In this document: positions 52,053 to 63,415 of the stretch, piece after piece
How positions within the stretch are numbered: position 1 is the stretch's first letter
How the letters are laid out: every line of letters begins with the position of its first letter
Assembly (NCBI GenBank): GCA_025716815.1
Contig: JAIXMN010000002.1
Span: 248,001-312,000 of the forward strand
Source of the DNA: Dichotomocladium elegans
Taxonomy: Eukaryota; Mucoromycota; Mucoromycetes; Mucorales; Lichtheimiaceae
Length of the DNA: 64,000 bases
Direction of reading: 5' to 3'
Position numbers and translations under genes: made by a program
The notes under the pieces: model-generated
Database searches by the model: none
Told to the model about the DNA's origin: nothing
Seen by the model: only the letters and a program-made list of their open reading frames with translations

Positions 52053-53715
52053 ATGATCATTTTAAATTTTAACACACTTCCAGCACAAGACCTTTTTATT
52101 ATTGAGAGGGTATAGAAACAGCACTGCCACCATTCCTCTCCACCTTTGAAAAAACCAAACTGCTCACATTTTCCCTCTTCTAGCGCTTAGTCTGCTGGCG
52201 CGCCCTTAAATCAACAGAGAAGAAATCATCCGTATCACCCATCAATCCGAACTTTAATGTGCTCGACTATAGTCGCACAGAAATGTACAGTCATCTTCTG
52301 GGCATCTTTGAAAAGCTGCATGTACTCGACACACTTGAAACAACGCCCTCGGAGCTACTCGATTTCCTGATCGACGTCGACTCTAGCTATATCAATACGC
52401 CCTACCACTCATTTTATCACGCTGTCGACGTTGTTACCGTTCTCTACTACATTCTCAACGACCTCGGTGCGGACCAGTATCTTTCCGAGACCGATATCGC
52501 CGCTCTTTTATTAGCAGCTCTCTGTCACGACGCTGGCCATGTGAGTTCCTCTTTCCTTTTGTTCCTTTTTGGTCCAGATGGTTGATCTATGTATGGTTAT
52601 AGCCCGGATACAGCAATATCTTTCAAGTTGCGCGCAAGACAGAACTTGCTGTTCGGTATAAAGATACCTCTGTGCTTGAGTCATATTCCGTTGACATCAC
52701 TCGACATCTTTTCCAGAAGCACAGGCTTTTAGGGCGCCTTAAAGCCGAAAATAATGATGCTTCAGAAATGGAAATTCGCTTTACCAATCGGGTGGCATCG
52801 CTGATTCTCTCGACGGACATGGTGCGTCATCCTGAGATGCTTGATCATGCCCATAGGCTCGGTGCGATGCTGACGGCATGTTATGGAGGCAGCGGCGACA
52901 TGTGCACCTTCAGTAGCAGGAAGGATGAACAGTTTTTATTTTCGGATAGAGATAGACTTGCTTTTAGTGAGGTCATCCTGCATGCTGCGGACATTAGCAA
53001 CACCGTCCGGCCATGGCCAATCTCTAAGCAGTGGTCGGACCTCATCGTGCAGGAATTCTTTCGCCAGGGCGATGCAGAAAAAGAAGCAGGTCTGACAGTG
53101 TCACCCGGCATGGACCGTGACCAATCAACCCAGGCTGAGATCAGCCTCAACTTTGGCGACCTTTTGGTCAAGCCTTATTATGAGGCCCTTGCTGGTCTTC
53201 TTCCTGGTGCACGTGCTTTACTGAATATCCTTGCAACCAACCGACGCTCGTGGGAACATCTGCGACAGTCTCCGGATCCGCCGGCGTCCTCCTTTTTTAA
53301 CTCCCCTCCACCTCCTCTCCTAAGGTTACCACAGGCAACACGCTCGAAACGAATGTTAGGAGGACGATGGCGGCGGCGAGTGACAATGGCTACTGGGACG
53401 CTGGTGCTACCGGATCAGCAGTATAGCAACAGAATAGTCAAGCGAGAACGGTATCGGCGATCGAGTCAGGTCACGATGCAATCCTTCTGCCCGCGTGGTT
53501 CTTTATACTTTTATCCTCGAGATCAGCACCATCGCTGCTTAGCATCGCCCATCTTCAAGGACGATCCGCCGCAGCTTGATTGGCAACTATCGTTTTCTTT
53601 GTCGAAAACACCCTTACCATCTTCCTCTTCCGATGCCACCTGCTCCTCCGCCTCATCATCATCATCGCCTGTCTTACTCCATCCTCATACAGCCGTCAGT
53701 TTGGGTCAGGAATGA
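52053..53715 (+). CDS. PDE2: Class I cyclic-nucleotide phosphodiesterase (Pde2-like)
   Basis: Hydrolyses 3',5'-cyclic nucleotides, so it would lower cAMP and dampen PKA. Exons are 52053-52109, 52184-52540 and 52603-53715, giving 508 residues. The catalytic domain starts after MYSHLLGIFEKLHVLDTLET. The PDE signature is seen as YHSFYHAVDVVTVLYYIL, then AALCHDAGHPGYSN (HD metal-binding pair, assembled across intron 2), LILSTDMVRHPEM, SEVILHAADISNTVRPW with the metal-binding Asp, and EFFRQGDAEKEAGL with SPGMDRD...AEISLNFGDLLVKP. A family-conserved Gln is followed by a Ser/Arg/Pro-rich C-tail of about 160 residues. The first exon is short and starts at the only nearby in-frame ATG, so a longer N-terminus is possible. 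An RGS gene follows 860 bp downstream on the same strand. Confidence 0.92.
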
Positions 53716-54575
53716 TAAACGGTGCAGAAAACATGCATGTACAATTCCGCAATTTCTGTAGATTCTCCTTTTCTTGTATACTTTCCTTCTTACTCCATCA
53801 TTTGTACCATACTGAGATATTCATGTTTATAAATCCTAAAGACATAAAGTGGAATTTGGTGTGTTCCTGGTTCAATCCAAAAAGAGCTATGAATCAGCAA
53901 GATAAAGTATAAGATATAAACACTTTTATGTCTCCTTGTACAAGATACTGGTAATGTGCAGGAGAATGGGGTAAAAAAAAGAAGGCTCCAATATGTATTT
54001 TATCCATCTGGATGAACGTAGATGTAGGTTTGCACCTGTCTGGAGTCAGAGGTTGAATGCCCCTTGAGGGGATTGTCAATAAACTGTTTTGCAGACACAC
54101 ACACATTCGTACCCATGACCAGCGATCTTTTTTAAAGGCAAAAGGTGCCAAAAATTCTTTTTTTTTTTTTCATGCGCGGTGCATACACACACATAGAGAG
54201 AGATCTATATGCAAAACAAACTAAAATAGGCGATAAACAAGAGTAGACAGTGGCACTGCTACCTGTTCGCGCAAACTCCTTTTTTTCTTTTTGGAACATC
54301 AAAGGGGTTGGGAGATATGCACGTTCTCTATAGCCTGTTATGCCCAACAAAACAGGTTTTCGTTACCGGGGCTGAAAATATCTCGCTTGTTCCCATCGCA
54401 AGTGTCCTATGTTTGTACGCCATGTCTCTCTCTCTTTTTTCTCTCTCTCTCGCTTTCATCCCAAATTGCCACATGGCCTACCTCTTTACACCATAATGAA
54501 TTACCTCTCTTTTTTTCCTTTTCTCTTTCCCTCCCCCTCTCTTTCCTCTATCGTATCCGTTTAATCTGTCCCTCC
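53716..54575. other. Intergenic region between PDE and RGS genes
   Basis: A/T- and CT-rich sequence, with a strong CT/TC pyrimidine tract at 54420-54545 that looks like promoter or leader for the RGS gene. The open frame that extends upstream of 54576 is composition-driven and was not used. Confidence 0.5.
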
Positions 54576-55520
54576 ATGTCCTTCTGTACAGCACCGCCCG
54601 TCTCGCTCGAAGCCATTCTCTACGACCGATCCACCGACTATTTTCGCCAGTTCACAGCATTTGTCCATTCCACGTTTTGCACAGAAAACCTTGCTTTCTG
54701 GCTTGCAGTACAGCAGTACAACGACCTCTGTCACAAACATATCGGCTACCACGTTGGGGCTGACTGTTCCTCCTCCGCATCTTTGCTGAAGAGCGAACGG
54801 TGCTTCTGCGCATCGCACGATAATAACGACAAACAGAGCACCATGCGGTTGTTGCTGTTGGCTCCTTCGGCGGCGGACCCCCTGGGCCCTTATCATTGTC
54901 GGACGACAACGATGACAACGGGCAGCGCGCCTGCGGCCGGGACGACGGCGGCGGCGACAACCACCACCAACACCGCCGCAGCCGCAGCCGCCGTCGCCAC
55001 ACCGGCCTATGTCGGTGAGATCCAGGAGGCCTGTCACGCTATTTTGCGTAGCCACATCCGGCCGAATTCGCCCCAGGAGATCAACATCCCATGCGAGATG
55101 CGCCAGCAGATTCTGCATCGCGTTGAGAAGGATGGCAACTACCATCCTGCCATCTTCATTCCCGCCACCGAGTCCGTCCTGGAGCTCATGCGAGCCAATT
55201 CGTTTGTCCCCTGGTGCTCTTCTATAACTGCCTCTGCTCCTTCCTCACCGCTTCTACCGTCCCCTTTATCCTATGAAGAGCAACAGCAACAGCGTAGAGG
55301 AGGCATCGAGCCTGCAAGCCAGCAAGATTCGCTTCTGCGCCGGTGGTGGGTCAGGCATCAGCGGCGCTTTGGCAGTAGTAGCCGCAGGAGCAGCCGCAGT
55401 GATGGTGATCTCTATTTCACTCCCGCAAGACCTTGCCTCTCTGCGCCGTCCACCCCACGATCTTCCGGTGAATCCTTCCGGAATTGGTCTCCTTGGCGAA
55501 AACTCCATTTGCATCGTTAA
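54576..55520 (+). CDS. RGS-domain protein with a low-complexity insert
   Basis: Regulator of G-protein signalling: a GTPase-activating protein for G-alpha subunits. A single exon of 314 residues starts at MSFCTAPPVSLEAILYDRST. The RGS fold begins YFRQFTAFVHSTFCTENLAF and WLAVQQYNDL. It is then interrupted by about 110 residues of low complexity including a Thr/Ala run (TTTTNTAAAAAAVAT). It resumes with YVGEIQEACHAILRSHIRPN, SPQEINIPCEMRQQIL and FIPATESVLELMRANSFVPW. A basic Ser/Arg-rich C-tail contains RRWWVRHQRRFGSSSRRSSR. The start choice matters: an upstream open extension is CT-rich leader sequence. The ENLAFW motif and the terminal helices make the domain call safe. No membrane or DEP domain is visible. 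Confidence 0.86.
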   Translation: MSFCTAPPVSLEAILYDRSTDYFRQFTAFVHSTFCTENLAFWLAVQQYNDLCHKHIGYHVGADCSSSASLLKSERCFCASHDNNDKQSTMRLLLLAPSAADPLGPYHCRTTTMTTGSAPAAGTTAAATTTTNTAAAAAAVATPAYVGEIQEACHAILRSHIRPNSPQEINIPCEMRQQILHRVEKDGNYHPAIFIPATESVLELMRANSFVPWCSSITASAPSSPLLPSPLSYEEQQQQRRGGIEPASQQDSLLRRWWVRHQRRFGSSSRRSSRSDGDLYFTPARPCLSAPSTPRSSGESFRNWSPWRKLHLHR

Positions 55521-56600
55521 TAGCAATTCTTTGTGGCAATATTAGAGCCGTTCTGTACATTACACACATCTTCACTCTCTCCCTCTCCCCTTGTAACATA
55601 CTGTAGAATAAGAAAGGGGAAGGGGGTCCTTTTTTGGTTACGAACAAACCCAAGAGAAAATTGTTGAAAAATCAAATCTACCTTGTATTGTGCTTTTGTC
55701 CTTGAGAGAACAGAGTCTAAAGCTTTTCCTGAGTGTGTGTGCGTAAACCAACTGACACCACCATTCAGGAACACGTATGATCACGTCGCACTAGACTCCT
55801 TCTTATCGTCATGTGCAACGCGGAAGACCTACGTACACCATGGTAAAAAATTTCGGTTAATTTAGGCGACTCCCTGTGAATATCGGTGTTGGTTAAAATG
55901 GCACTTTTACCAAAATCCGCCAAAGTTCACCATCACCGAAAACAACCTCTTTTCATCTAGTTTAACCTTGATTAACCGAAACAATAAGAGATTGTATGCC
56001 CATACAGTGTTACTGAAGCTGCCTAAACAATAACCAGCTTATTTTTCTTTTGAACGGGCTTTATTTTTTTCCCCAAATTCTATTCTACTGGGGCCATTTC
56101 TCTTCTATCTCCTATACGATGTGGCCCTATGGATGCTACTTCTGGTCTCAAGTGTTTACCCTACCTCGTCCTCGTCCTCGTCGTCGTCCTCGATTTGCTG
56201 TATGTGGCTGTCCTTCAGCAATTGTGTCTGCGTGAGGAGCACTACCCTCATCCGGTACTGATTAATATTACAAGACATCCAGTGAAATATAATACATCTA
56301 CCTTTCTTCATCACGATGAATAGCATCCCTAGGTGAAGGGAGCTCAATCAAGGTCGTGGCGCTTCTGCATATAGGAAATTAGTTCTTGCTCGCTGTCTGA
56401 ATATCAACGCTTACGTGCTCGAATTGACCAGTCCTGGAACAGAAGACAGCTTAATAAACAAGCAACCAATACACTGTTGCCGACAGTGTTGTTAAGGAAA
56501 GTACACATTACCACTGAGTGTCATCCAAAGGTCCAGGAACATTTCTACTAGAAGTATTACTAGCAAGAGCAATATTAAGACAAGCAGCAGGGCGATGCAG
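55521..56600. other. Intergenic region with a palindromic element
   Basis: Downstream of the RGS gene. No gene is visible. It contains an inverted-repeat element at 55851-55981, described separately. Confidence 0.45.
55851..55981. repeat. 131-bp inverted-repeat element
   Basis: Left end TTTCGGTTAAT and right end ATTAACCGAAA are perfect inverted copies, with further related pieces inside (GGTTAAA on the left against TTTAACC on the right). There is no coding capacity. It could be a small MITE or a hairpin, and no convincing target-site duplication was found. Confidence 0.6.
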
Positions 56601-58351
56601 TATTGAACGATAGTCAAGGGGAAACGAACCAAATTGGGAAGAAGTTTACGCACTGTCAGAAAGAGCTGCAGATCCGGAGATGTGGGGTGTTATTCAGGAT
56701 GAGAACAGTTTGCCAGCCATTGCAGCAAAGTTTTCAGTCGAAGTTGGGACAAATGCTGCAATACTATTGGAAACGAATCAAGGAATTGCCATCATACTCA
56801 GCCATAGACGACAAAGTTGTAGTTGGCAAGCGGATGCTATCTTACGGGACTTTATACGACTCCACGTTCTATTGTTACATGCGTGTCAAACGGCCCTCAA
56901 CATTAGCGAAGCTAACACTGCCTATAGATGTTTACGCCAGATCAACCCGAAGGAAGACACGCTTCTTAGTGGGGAAAGGTTTTTGGTGAACCTCTGTTAT
57001 TTTTCGCCCATACTTTTAATGACGGTAATGCGTCACATGACCGACAAACACAGTTTTGAGAAACGAAGACTGATTTTATCTTTTCGAACAAGTAGGCTCA
57101 GAAGAATTACTTGTGCTTATGCGAATTCTCAAGGGAGTCCGTGTCTCAAAAGTCGCTGGAATATCATGTCGGCTAAAGCCAATTGAAGAAAACGGAATCC
57201 TTTACATCGCCGATACGAAGGACATCGATTGCCTGATAAGAACATTGCCATCTACTCTTTCCGAGAACAGAGTGTTCTTTGTGTATCCTGGAATGCGTCC
57301 TAATGCTATGGACTTGGGTGATACTACCAAACTATGTCCTTAATTTTATAACAGCTTTTATTCTAGGAAAGCTTATCATACTAAGCGTAGATTTACACTA
57401 TGCAATTATTTTATTCACCAAGAGAAGCATTTTATGAATGACATCCTATATGGCTCCGTCATAATTAACGTGTATTCACTGAAATTAAGAGATCTTTTCC
57501 TGTGGCTTTCGGTGAAAGGTAAAAATCCACCACTTATTATTTGTAACATCTTTTCACCATGATTAACAGAAAATTTCGTGATGTCTTTTGCACATGTCCT
57601 TAAGGTTTGACCTAATGTGTCCGTCGCTTATTCTCAAGTAAAATTAGCGACGAATGCAAGTCATCGGCATTAATTCGTATAATCTTTACATATCACATAT
57701 AGCACCACATTGATATAAAATAAATAAATAAATAAATGCTCCAATACACATCAGCGCTCCTTGGTCGTACTGTATATTTGTGACAGAAACTTGATTATAT
57801 CAACAATACGCTATTCGCACTTGTCCTTCCGTGAGAGTATCGATGTACGCGTAAATCGACTATGTGTCTGATTATAAAATATCAGAGATGGGTGACAAGA
57901 AGCTCAACTTGACCATGGCCAGAATTTTCTGCCGGACCGCACACTACTATCCAATAAACACTTTCTGCTTAGGGGTCAAATGACAACCAAGTGTTGGTAC
58001 ATTCTACTGCGAAAAGAAAAATCTTCAAAGCTGCACAAGCTACTTCCCTTCTTCTAGGGCGTCCTCCAATTGGAACATACCGAGTGAATCTTCCTGATCA
58101 CAGAGATTTTGCGAGGACAGTTTGCTTGTGCGTGGGCAACTCGGAAAAAGCGATAAAATTTCAATACGCTAGACTCAGGATGCCTCATTGACGTTTAATA
58201 TGACAGTCTTAATAGGTGCGATGTGGTCAAGTACAGATATATGTGGGAGACCATTCAAGCCATAGGAGAAATGGTGTAGTCATATAGGTCTAGGAGATGA
58301 TGGAGGAGTACAAGGGAGGCTGAAGACAGATAAGATGGAGGTAAAGTGTGT
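56601..58351. other. Unassigned, probably eroded element sequence
   Basis: Several overlapping plus-strand frames at 56603-57350 change frame repeatedly, as in a decayed gene, but I do not recognise the product. A short AAAT tetranucleotide run lies at 57717-57738. A plus frame at 57991-58191 (IFKAAQATSLLLGRPP region) is also unrecognised. No intact gene is called. Confidence 0.35.
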
Positions 58352-58588
58352 GGTGCAAGGCGTGTCGTCCGATTATTGCCGTATATGCCGGTCTATTCAG
58401 ACGTCCATTCTTTAAACACTGTTCTGTGGACGTCTTCTGGATTATTCATGGAACATACCTTGAAACAAATGGTGCAAGGCGTGTCGTCCGATTATTGCCG
58501 TATCTGCCGGTCTATCAGATGTCCATTCTTTAAATACTGTACTGTAGACGTCTTCTGGATTATTCATGGAACATACCTCGAAACGAGT
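58352..58588. repeat. Two tandem units of about 119 bp
   Basis: Units start at 58352 and 58471 with GGTGCAAGGCGTGTCGTCCG and end with TTATTCATGGAACATACC followed by a short GAAAC stretch. The beginning of the next unit (GGTGCACTGG) starts the longer duplicated block at 58589. Units differ at a few positions and by one indel. Confidence 0.85.
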
Positions 58589-60043
58589 GGTGCACTGGCT
58601 GCGAGAGTCAACGCCTCTCTCTCGCGGTATTCGGTTATGGCCGCACTGTATACGTCGGCTGCCATGTTCAACCGATCTACAAAGGAAACCATGCTTTCCA
58701 TTTAATAAAGAACGGGTGTCTTGCTGGGACCATTAAGCGATCATCAAATAAACAATACCTTGTAAAATATGACATCCTGCAGGAACATCTCCCGCTGGCG
58801 TTGTCGGCCTAGCCGACGGCCCAAGATCATCCCCAACAGAGCGTCGACGAATAATCTATCCAAATCTCCAAACGCATAACATTTAAGTTATGGGTTTGGA
58901 GATTTGCATACATTATTCCCCGAAACTCTCCTGGCGATGGTCTTGGGTCGTCGTGCACGGCCCACGGCGTAACTGCATCTCCAACGCAACCTCGAAAAAG
59001 AGCATATTCCTAACCTCCCAACGCAAATCTAAAAGATCTACGCTGGGAAAGTGTCGAATATGCCCGCTTCGAAGCTACGTTGTGACACCCTTACGTCGCG
59101 GGACGTGCACCGGTACTGCGATGAGTGTCCATTGTCTATGCATGTTGAACAGGTTGTTAGATCACTGGATATCTCTTCTACACTGGTCAGAGAAACTTAC
59201 ATCATGAAGCGGTCGTCATTGCTTAGAGAGAAGCTAGGTCTCTCTCTTCCTCCGTCTACGGCCATGGAGCACACTGTAATACGTCGTGTGGCATGCAACC
59301 GGACTTGAGGGAATCTTCATTTGACAATGCCATAGATATAGATTAAAAGAGTGGTTAGATTATTGACCGTCGTTCTTGGGTTTCTTCATTCAGCTTACTT
59401 TTTGTATGTAGGAGGTTTCTTGTTGCAAAATGCAAGGCTCTGTCACCCATGGCAAATGACATGGGTCAAAGCACTAAAGGAGCCTTACGCAAGTCTCTGT
59501 CACCCATGGCAACTGGCATGGGCCAAAACACTAAAGGAGCCTTACGCTGAGATAGAAGGGGAACCCAAGAATGGACAGAGCCGTAGATTTGAAAGTGTGA
59601 TTAGATCTCTGATCGCAGTGCAACGATCACGCAGCAACCATACCTGGAAAGGAATTGATGCAAGCAGCGAGAGAACATCTCTCTCCCATTTGTCGTCAGG
59701 CTTGCATTGCTCTGAACTGTCGGTGGTACAACCAAAGAAAGCATTCAATTCCGTTTTTTTTGTTTCTAAGATAAAGTGGTTAGATCAATAGGCTTCTCTC
59801 TCCGTTGTCACTTGGATAACACACTTGAGAAGATAGACGACCGCGCCCCAAGTTCAGAGGCTCTTTAGGGGGAGCTTGACTATACACTATAAAGCAATCA
59901 GATCACTTGATACATTTGAAGTCTTTCTTCCCTTAATCAAAATACCTTAAATAGGATGTCATGTACGCATCTCAAGTGCTCTCATTTCTACTGATCTTTG
60001 CTGTCATAGACAGCACAGTAAGAAAATCATTGAGCGTGCACCA
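58556..60043 (+). mobile_element. 1.5-kb direct repeat, copy A, piggyBac-like remnant
   Basis: About 95 per cent identical by eye to copy B at 60475-61928, in the same orientation, 1.9 kb apart. Plus-strand coding traces: ALAARVNASLSRYFGYGRTV (broken here by a one-base loss), AFHLINGCLAGTIKRSS and YDILQEHLPLAL. Further on comes a Cys-rich end with KCRICP, then with one frame shift RCDTLTSRDMHRYCDECPLS. The central fragment and terminal C-x2-C...C-x2-C layout resemble piggyBac-type transposases and their C-ter Cys domain. Copy A has a 1-bp deletion, a 3-bp insertion and an internal 57-bp tandem duplication relative to B. The family call is tentative. Confidence 0.55.
59438..59550. repeat. 57-bp tandem duplication inside copy A
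   Basis: Two units starting CTCTGTCACCCATGGCAA at 59438 and 59495, each ending CTAAAGGAGCCTTACGC. Copy B carries only one unit at the corresponding place. Confidence 0.85.
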
Positions 60044-60435
60044 CACTATTCCGAGAACGACCACCAGTATCTACTAGAACCATAGATTCAAAAAATAATT
60101 AGATATTTCGACGGGCTTTTCCTTTTCTGTTTTGTAAAAAAGTATGTTGACCTACCGAGAAAGCCAATCGCCGGAACTCAATTGCCCGAATCTCAATCGC
60201 CCGAATCCCAGTATCGTGCCATGCACCACACACTAAGGAGATGTTTGCAGTATTGAAGCGGATGAATTGTTATAATGGATAAGGGAAAATTTTGTCGCCA
60301 ACGAAACAAGTAAAGTCGCCGCACAGAACGCTAGCCGTCAATGGAGAGAGAAACCGCCGCCAGAGAAGGAATCCTTGTCGCCGCTGAAAGGAGGAACCGC
60401 CGCCGCCGCCGCCAGGAAAGGGTACTTGTAATTCA

Positions 60436-60771
60436 ATGAAAGGACGTGAATCTTTAGAACTGGAGATGGCTTTATGGATTATTCATGGAACATACCTCGA
60501 AGCGAATGGTGCACTGGCTGCGAGAGTCAACGCCTCTCTCTCGCGGTATTTCGGTTATGGCCGCACTGTATACGTCGGCTGCCATGTTCAACCGATCTAC
60601 AAAGGAAACCATGCTTTCCATTTAATAAACGGGTGTCTTGCTGGGACCATTAAGCGATCATCAAATAAACAATACCTTGTAACATATGACATCCTGCAGG
60701 AACATCTCCCGCTGGCGTTGTCGGCCCAGCCGACGGCCCAAGATCATCCCCAACAGAGCGTCGACGAATAA
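60436..60771 (+). pseudogene. Longest surviving reading frame of the duplicated element (copy B)
   Basis: 111 codons, starting MKGRESLELEMALWIIHGTY and continuing with GALAARVNASLSRYFGYGRT, VYVGCHVQPIYKGNHAFHLI, NGCLAGTIKRSSNKQYLVTY and DILQEHLPLALSAQPTAQDH before a stop. It is open where copy A is frame-shifted. It resembles a central piece of a piggyBac-type transposase, where a GRTVY-x-D block precedes the catalytic core, but here Asp is replaced by Gly-Cys. It is a fragment only, with no complete catalytic triad. The leading 13 codons come from sequence outside the repeat. Confidence 0.45.
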
Positions 60772-61928
60772 TCTATCCAAATCTCCAAACGCATAACATT
60801 TAAGTTATGGGTTTGGAGATTTGCATACATTATTCCCCGAAACTCTCCTGGCGATGGTCTTGGGTCGTCGTGCACGGCCCACGGCGTAACTGCATCTCCA
60901 ACGCAACCTCGAAATAAAGCATATTCCTAACCTCCCAACGCAAATCTAAAAGATCTACGCTGGGAAAGTGTCGAATATGCCCGCTTCGAAGCTACGTTGT
61001 GACACCCTTACGTCGCGGGACATGCACCGGTACTGCGATGAGTGTCCATTGTCTATGCATGTTGAACAGGTTGTTAGATCACTGGGTATCGCTTCTGCAC
61101 TGGTCAGAGAAACTTACATCATGAAGCGGTCGTCATTGCTTAGAGAGAAGCTAGGTCTCTCTCTTCCTCCGTCTACGGCCATGGAGCACACTGTAATACG
61201 TCGTGTGGCATGCAACCGGACTTGAGGGAATCTTCATTTGACAATACCATGGATATAGATTAAAAGAGTGGTTAGATTATTGACCGCCGTTCTTGGGCTT
61301 CTTCATTCAGCTTACTTTTGTATGTAGGAGGTTCCTGCTTGTACAACGCAAGTCTCTGTCACCCATGGCAACTGGCATGGGTCAAAGCACTAAAGGAGCC
61401 TTACGCTTCAGCGAGAGGCAAAGCATCACGGTGAGATAGAATGGCAACCCAAGAATGGACAGAGCCGTAGATTTGGAAGTATGGTTAGAACTCTGAAACG
61501 CAGTGCAACGATCACGCAGCAACCATACCTGGAAAGGAATTGATGCAAGCAGCGAGAGAACATCTCTCTCCCATTTGTCGTCAGGCTTGCATTGCTCTGA
61601 ACTGTCGGTGGTACAACCAAAGAAAGCATTCAATTCCGTTTTTTTTGTGTCTAAGATAAAGTGGTTAGATCACTAGGCTTCTCTCTCCGTTGTCACTTGG
61701 ATAACACACTTTAGGAGATGGACGACCGCGCTGCAAGTTCAGAGGCTCTTTAGGGGGAGCTTGACTATACACTATAAAGCAATCAGACCACTTGATACGT
61801 TTAAAGTCTTTTTTCTTAAATCAAAATACCTTAAATAGGATGTCATGTACACATCTCAAGTGCTCTCATTTCTACTGATCTTTGCTGTCATAGACAGCAC
61901 AGTAAGAAAATCATTGAGCGTGCACCAT
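60475..61928 (+). mobile_element. 1.45-kb direct repeat, copy B, piggyBac-like remnant
   Basis: Partner of copy A. It begins TGGATTATTCATGGAACATA and ends AAATCATTGAGCGTGCACCA. It carries the same Cys-rich end (KLRCDTLTSRDMHRYCDECP at about 60980-61040) and a long 3' non-coding part. Short GCC-rich and GCCGCC sequence lies just left of it (60354-60415). The 430 bp between the copies is unique. Confidence 0.55.
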
Positions 61929-63415
61929 TCTATGGCCAAACTATAATCAGCAGGCAATAAAGCAGTTAGCGAAGAAAAAGTTGCGCATCTACCTTGTTTC
62001 CTTTACCTTTGCCAGGAGGGTAGGGAAAGAAATGTAAAAAGGCCAGAAAGGACAAAAAAGGGTAATCTGAGGTAGCACAAGCGGCCGCGGGATATCAAAG
62101 AGGAACCAATGAGCTTCTATGCCAAGAAATAACAGAGTGAGATACGCTGTTCCTCCACCCCAGACAGATCAGAACCACTACAAATTAATCAAAGCATCAG
62201 CCTATCTATCTAGCTTGACCGATGTACCCATCCCACTTGCTTCAATAATGAAGTATAGTGAAACGAGAGGAGGCATGCAAGAAAGGACGCACCAAAATGG
62301 ATAGCTTATTCATCCACCGCCCAAGAGACGGAAGCAACAACCAAGATGATGCTGCGGACGGCAACTGTTCCCTGAATATTGTCCGTTGTCAATCCGTCTT
62401 CGCCGCTGAGGTTGCGCCATGAAATGGCTTCTTCATGTGTGGTTGCTCTGTTTCCTAGATGAAAATCGTTTAAAACGTGATCACGCGTTTCATTCCGGTA
62501 TGTTCGTTGGACTTATCTTCTTAACATCGATTTCTGCATGATAAGTCATGGTATAACGAAACGCCACCTATCCCTTCTTGCTGTTAATTGTCTTTCCAAC
62601 AGCTGTTAGGTTGCTTGCCAATGTCAGAGACTACATCAGCGCTTCGACAAGAGGGGATAAAGAAGGCATACCATGAGAAAAAGTAAAGGTGCGATGGCGC
62701 CACTGTTGGCAGCGTTGGGAATCGGGAAAGAGATGTGAAGCTTTGCGGGGTAGCATTTCTGTTATTTTTATTCGAAACAGCATGATCATGTTCTGCTCTT
62801 ACTTGAAGACCGGAATCCCCTTCTACACACTTCGTCTCTCCACACTGCCTCGCTCGCTTTCCCTTTCGGTTGCATAGCGTTGTATTTGCTGTAAACATGG
62901 ACTTTCCGGTTCTTGTCGAACTTGCCCGGTCTTTTTCCGCCAACGCTTTGGCAAACTAGCATTTGAGAGTATGGTGCATACTGTTTGGAATTAATGTGGG
63001 GTAGCTTAGCATTCCGGATCGGGGTTTCGGGACAACAAAATTTATCCCGGCTGATCATTTTGTTGATACGCTGCAATACACTCACAACAGCGCTTACGAA
63101 ATATGAATGTATTGGTCTGGTCATTCGAGAGGTAAGAAAAATCACGAAGGTATAAACGAGAGGCATGCAGGTGCGTTACATAATGAATGCCATCGACGCT
63201 TGCAAAGTCGACGCCGTATTTTGACTTCCAGTGCTGTTTCCTCCGTTTTGGGAAATCCATACTATACGCAAATATTTTGAAATCAGGTGGGCATGACAAC
63301 ATCGGCGATCAGATGTGAGCTTTGTGCAAAGGATCAAAACTTTACAGAACTGATCTTCTGTATGTATGTACCATGCACACATACGAATAGTCGCATCGTA
63401 TCCTCGTGCACGGCC
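61929..63415. other. Repeat-derived or unassigned region
   Basis: No intact gene. Minus-strand frames at 62584-63302 contain KSKYGVDFASVDGIHYVTHL and YLRDFSYLSNDQTNTFIFRK, which look like protein-coding remnants in shifted frames. I recall similar blocks in repeated Mucoromycota genes but cannot name the family. Other frames are short. Confidence 0.35.

Noticed and set aside
54291..54575. Upstream extension of the RGS reading frame
   Set aside because: Composed of CT-repeat sequence translating to Ser/Leu/Phe; it looks like leader sequence and has no ATG in good context until 54576.
54561..55145. 194-codon minus-strand frame opposite the RGS gene
   Set aside because: Gly/Arg/Cys-rich antisense of the RGS low-complexity insert, with no motif.
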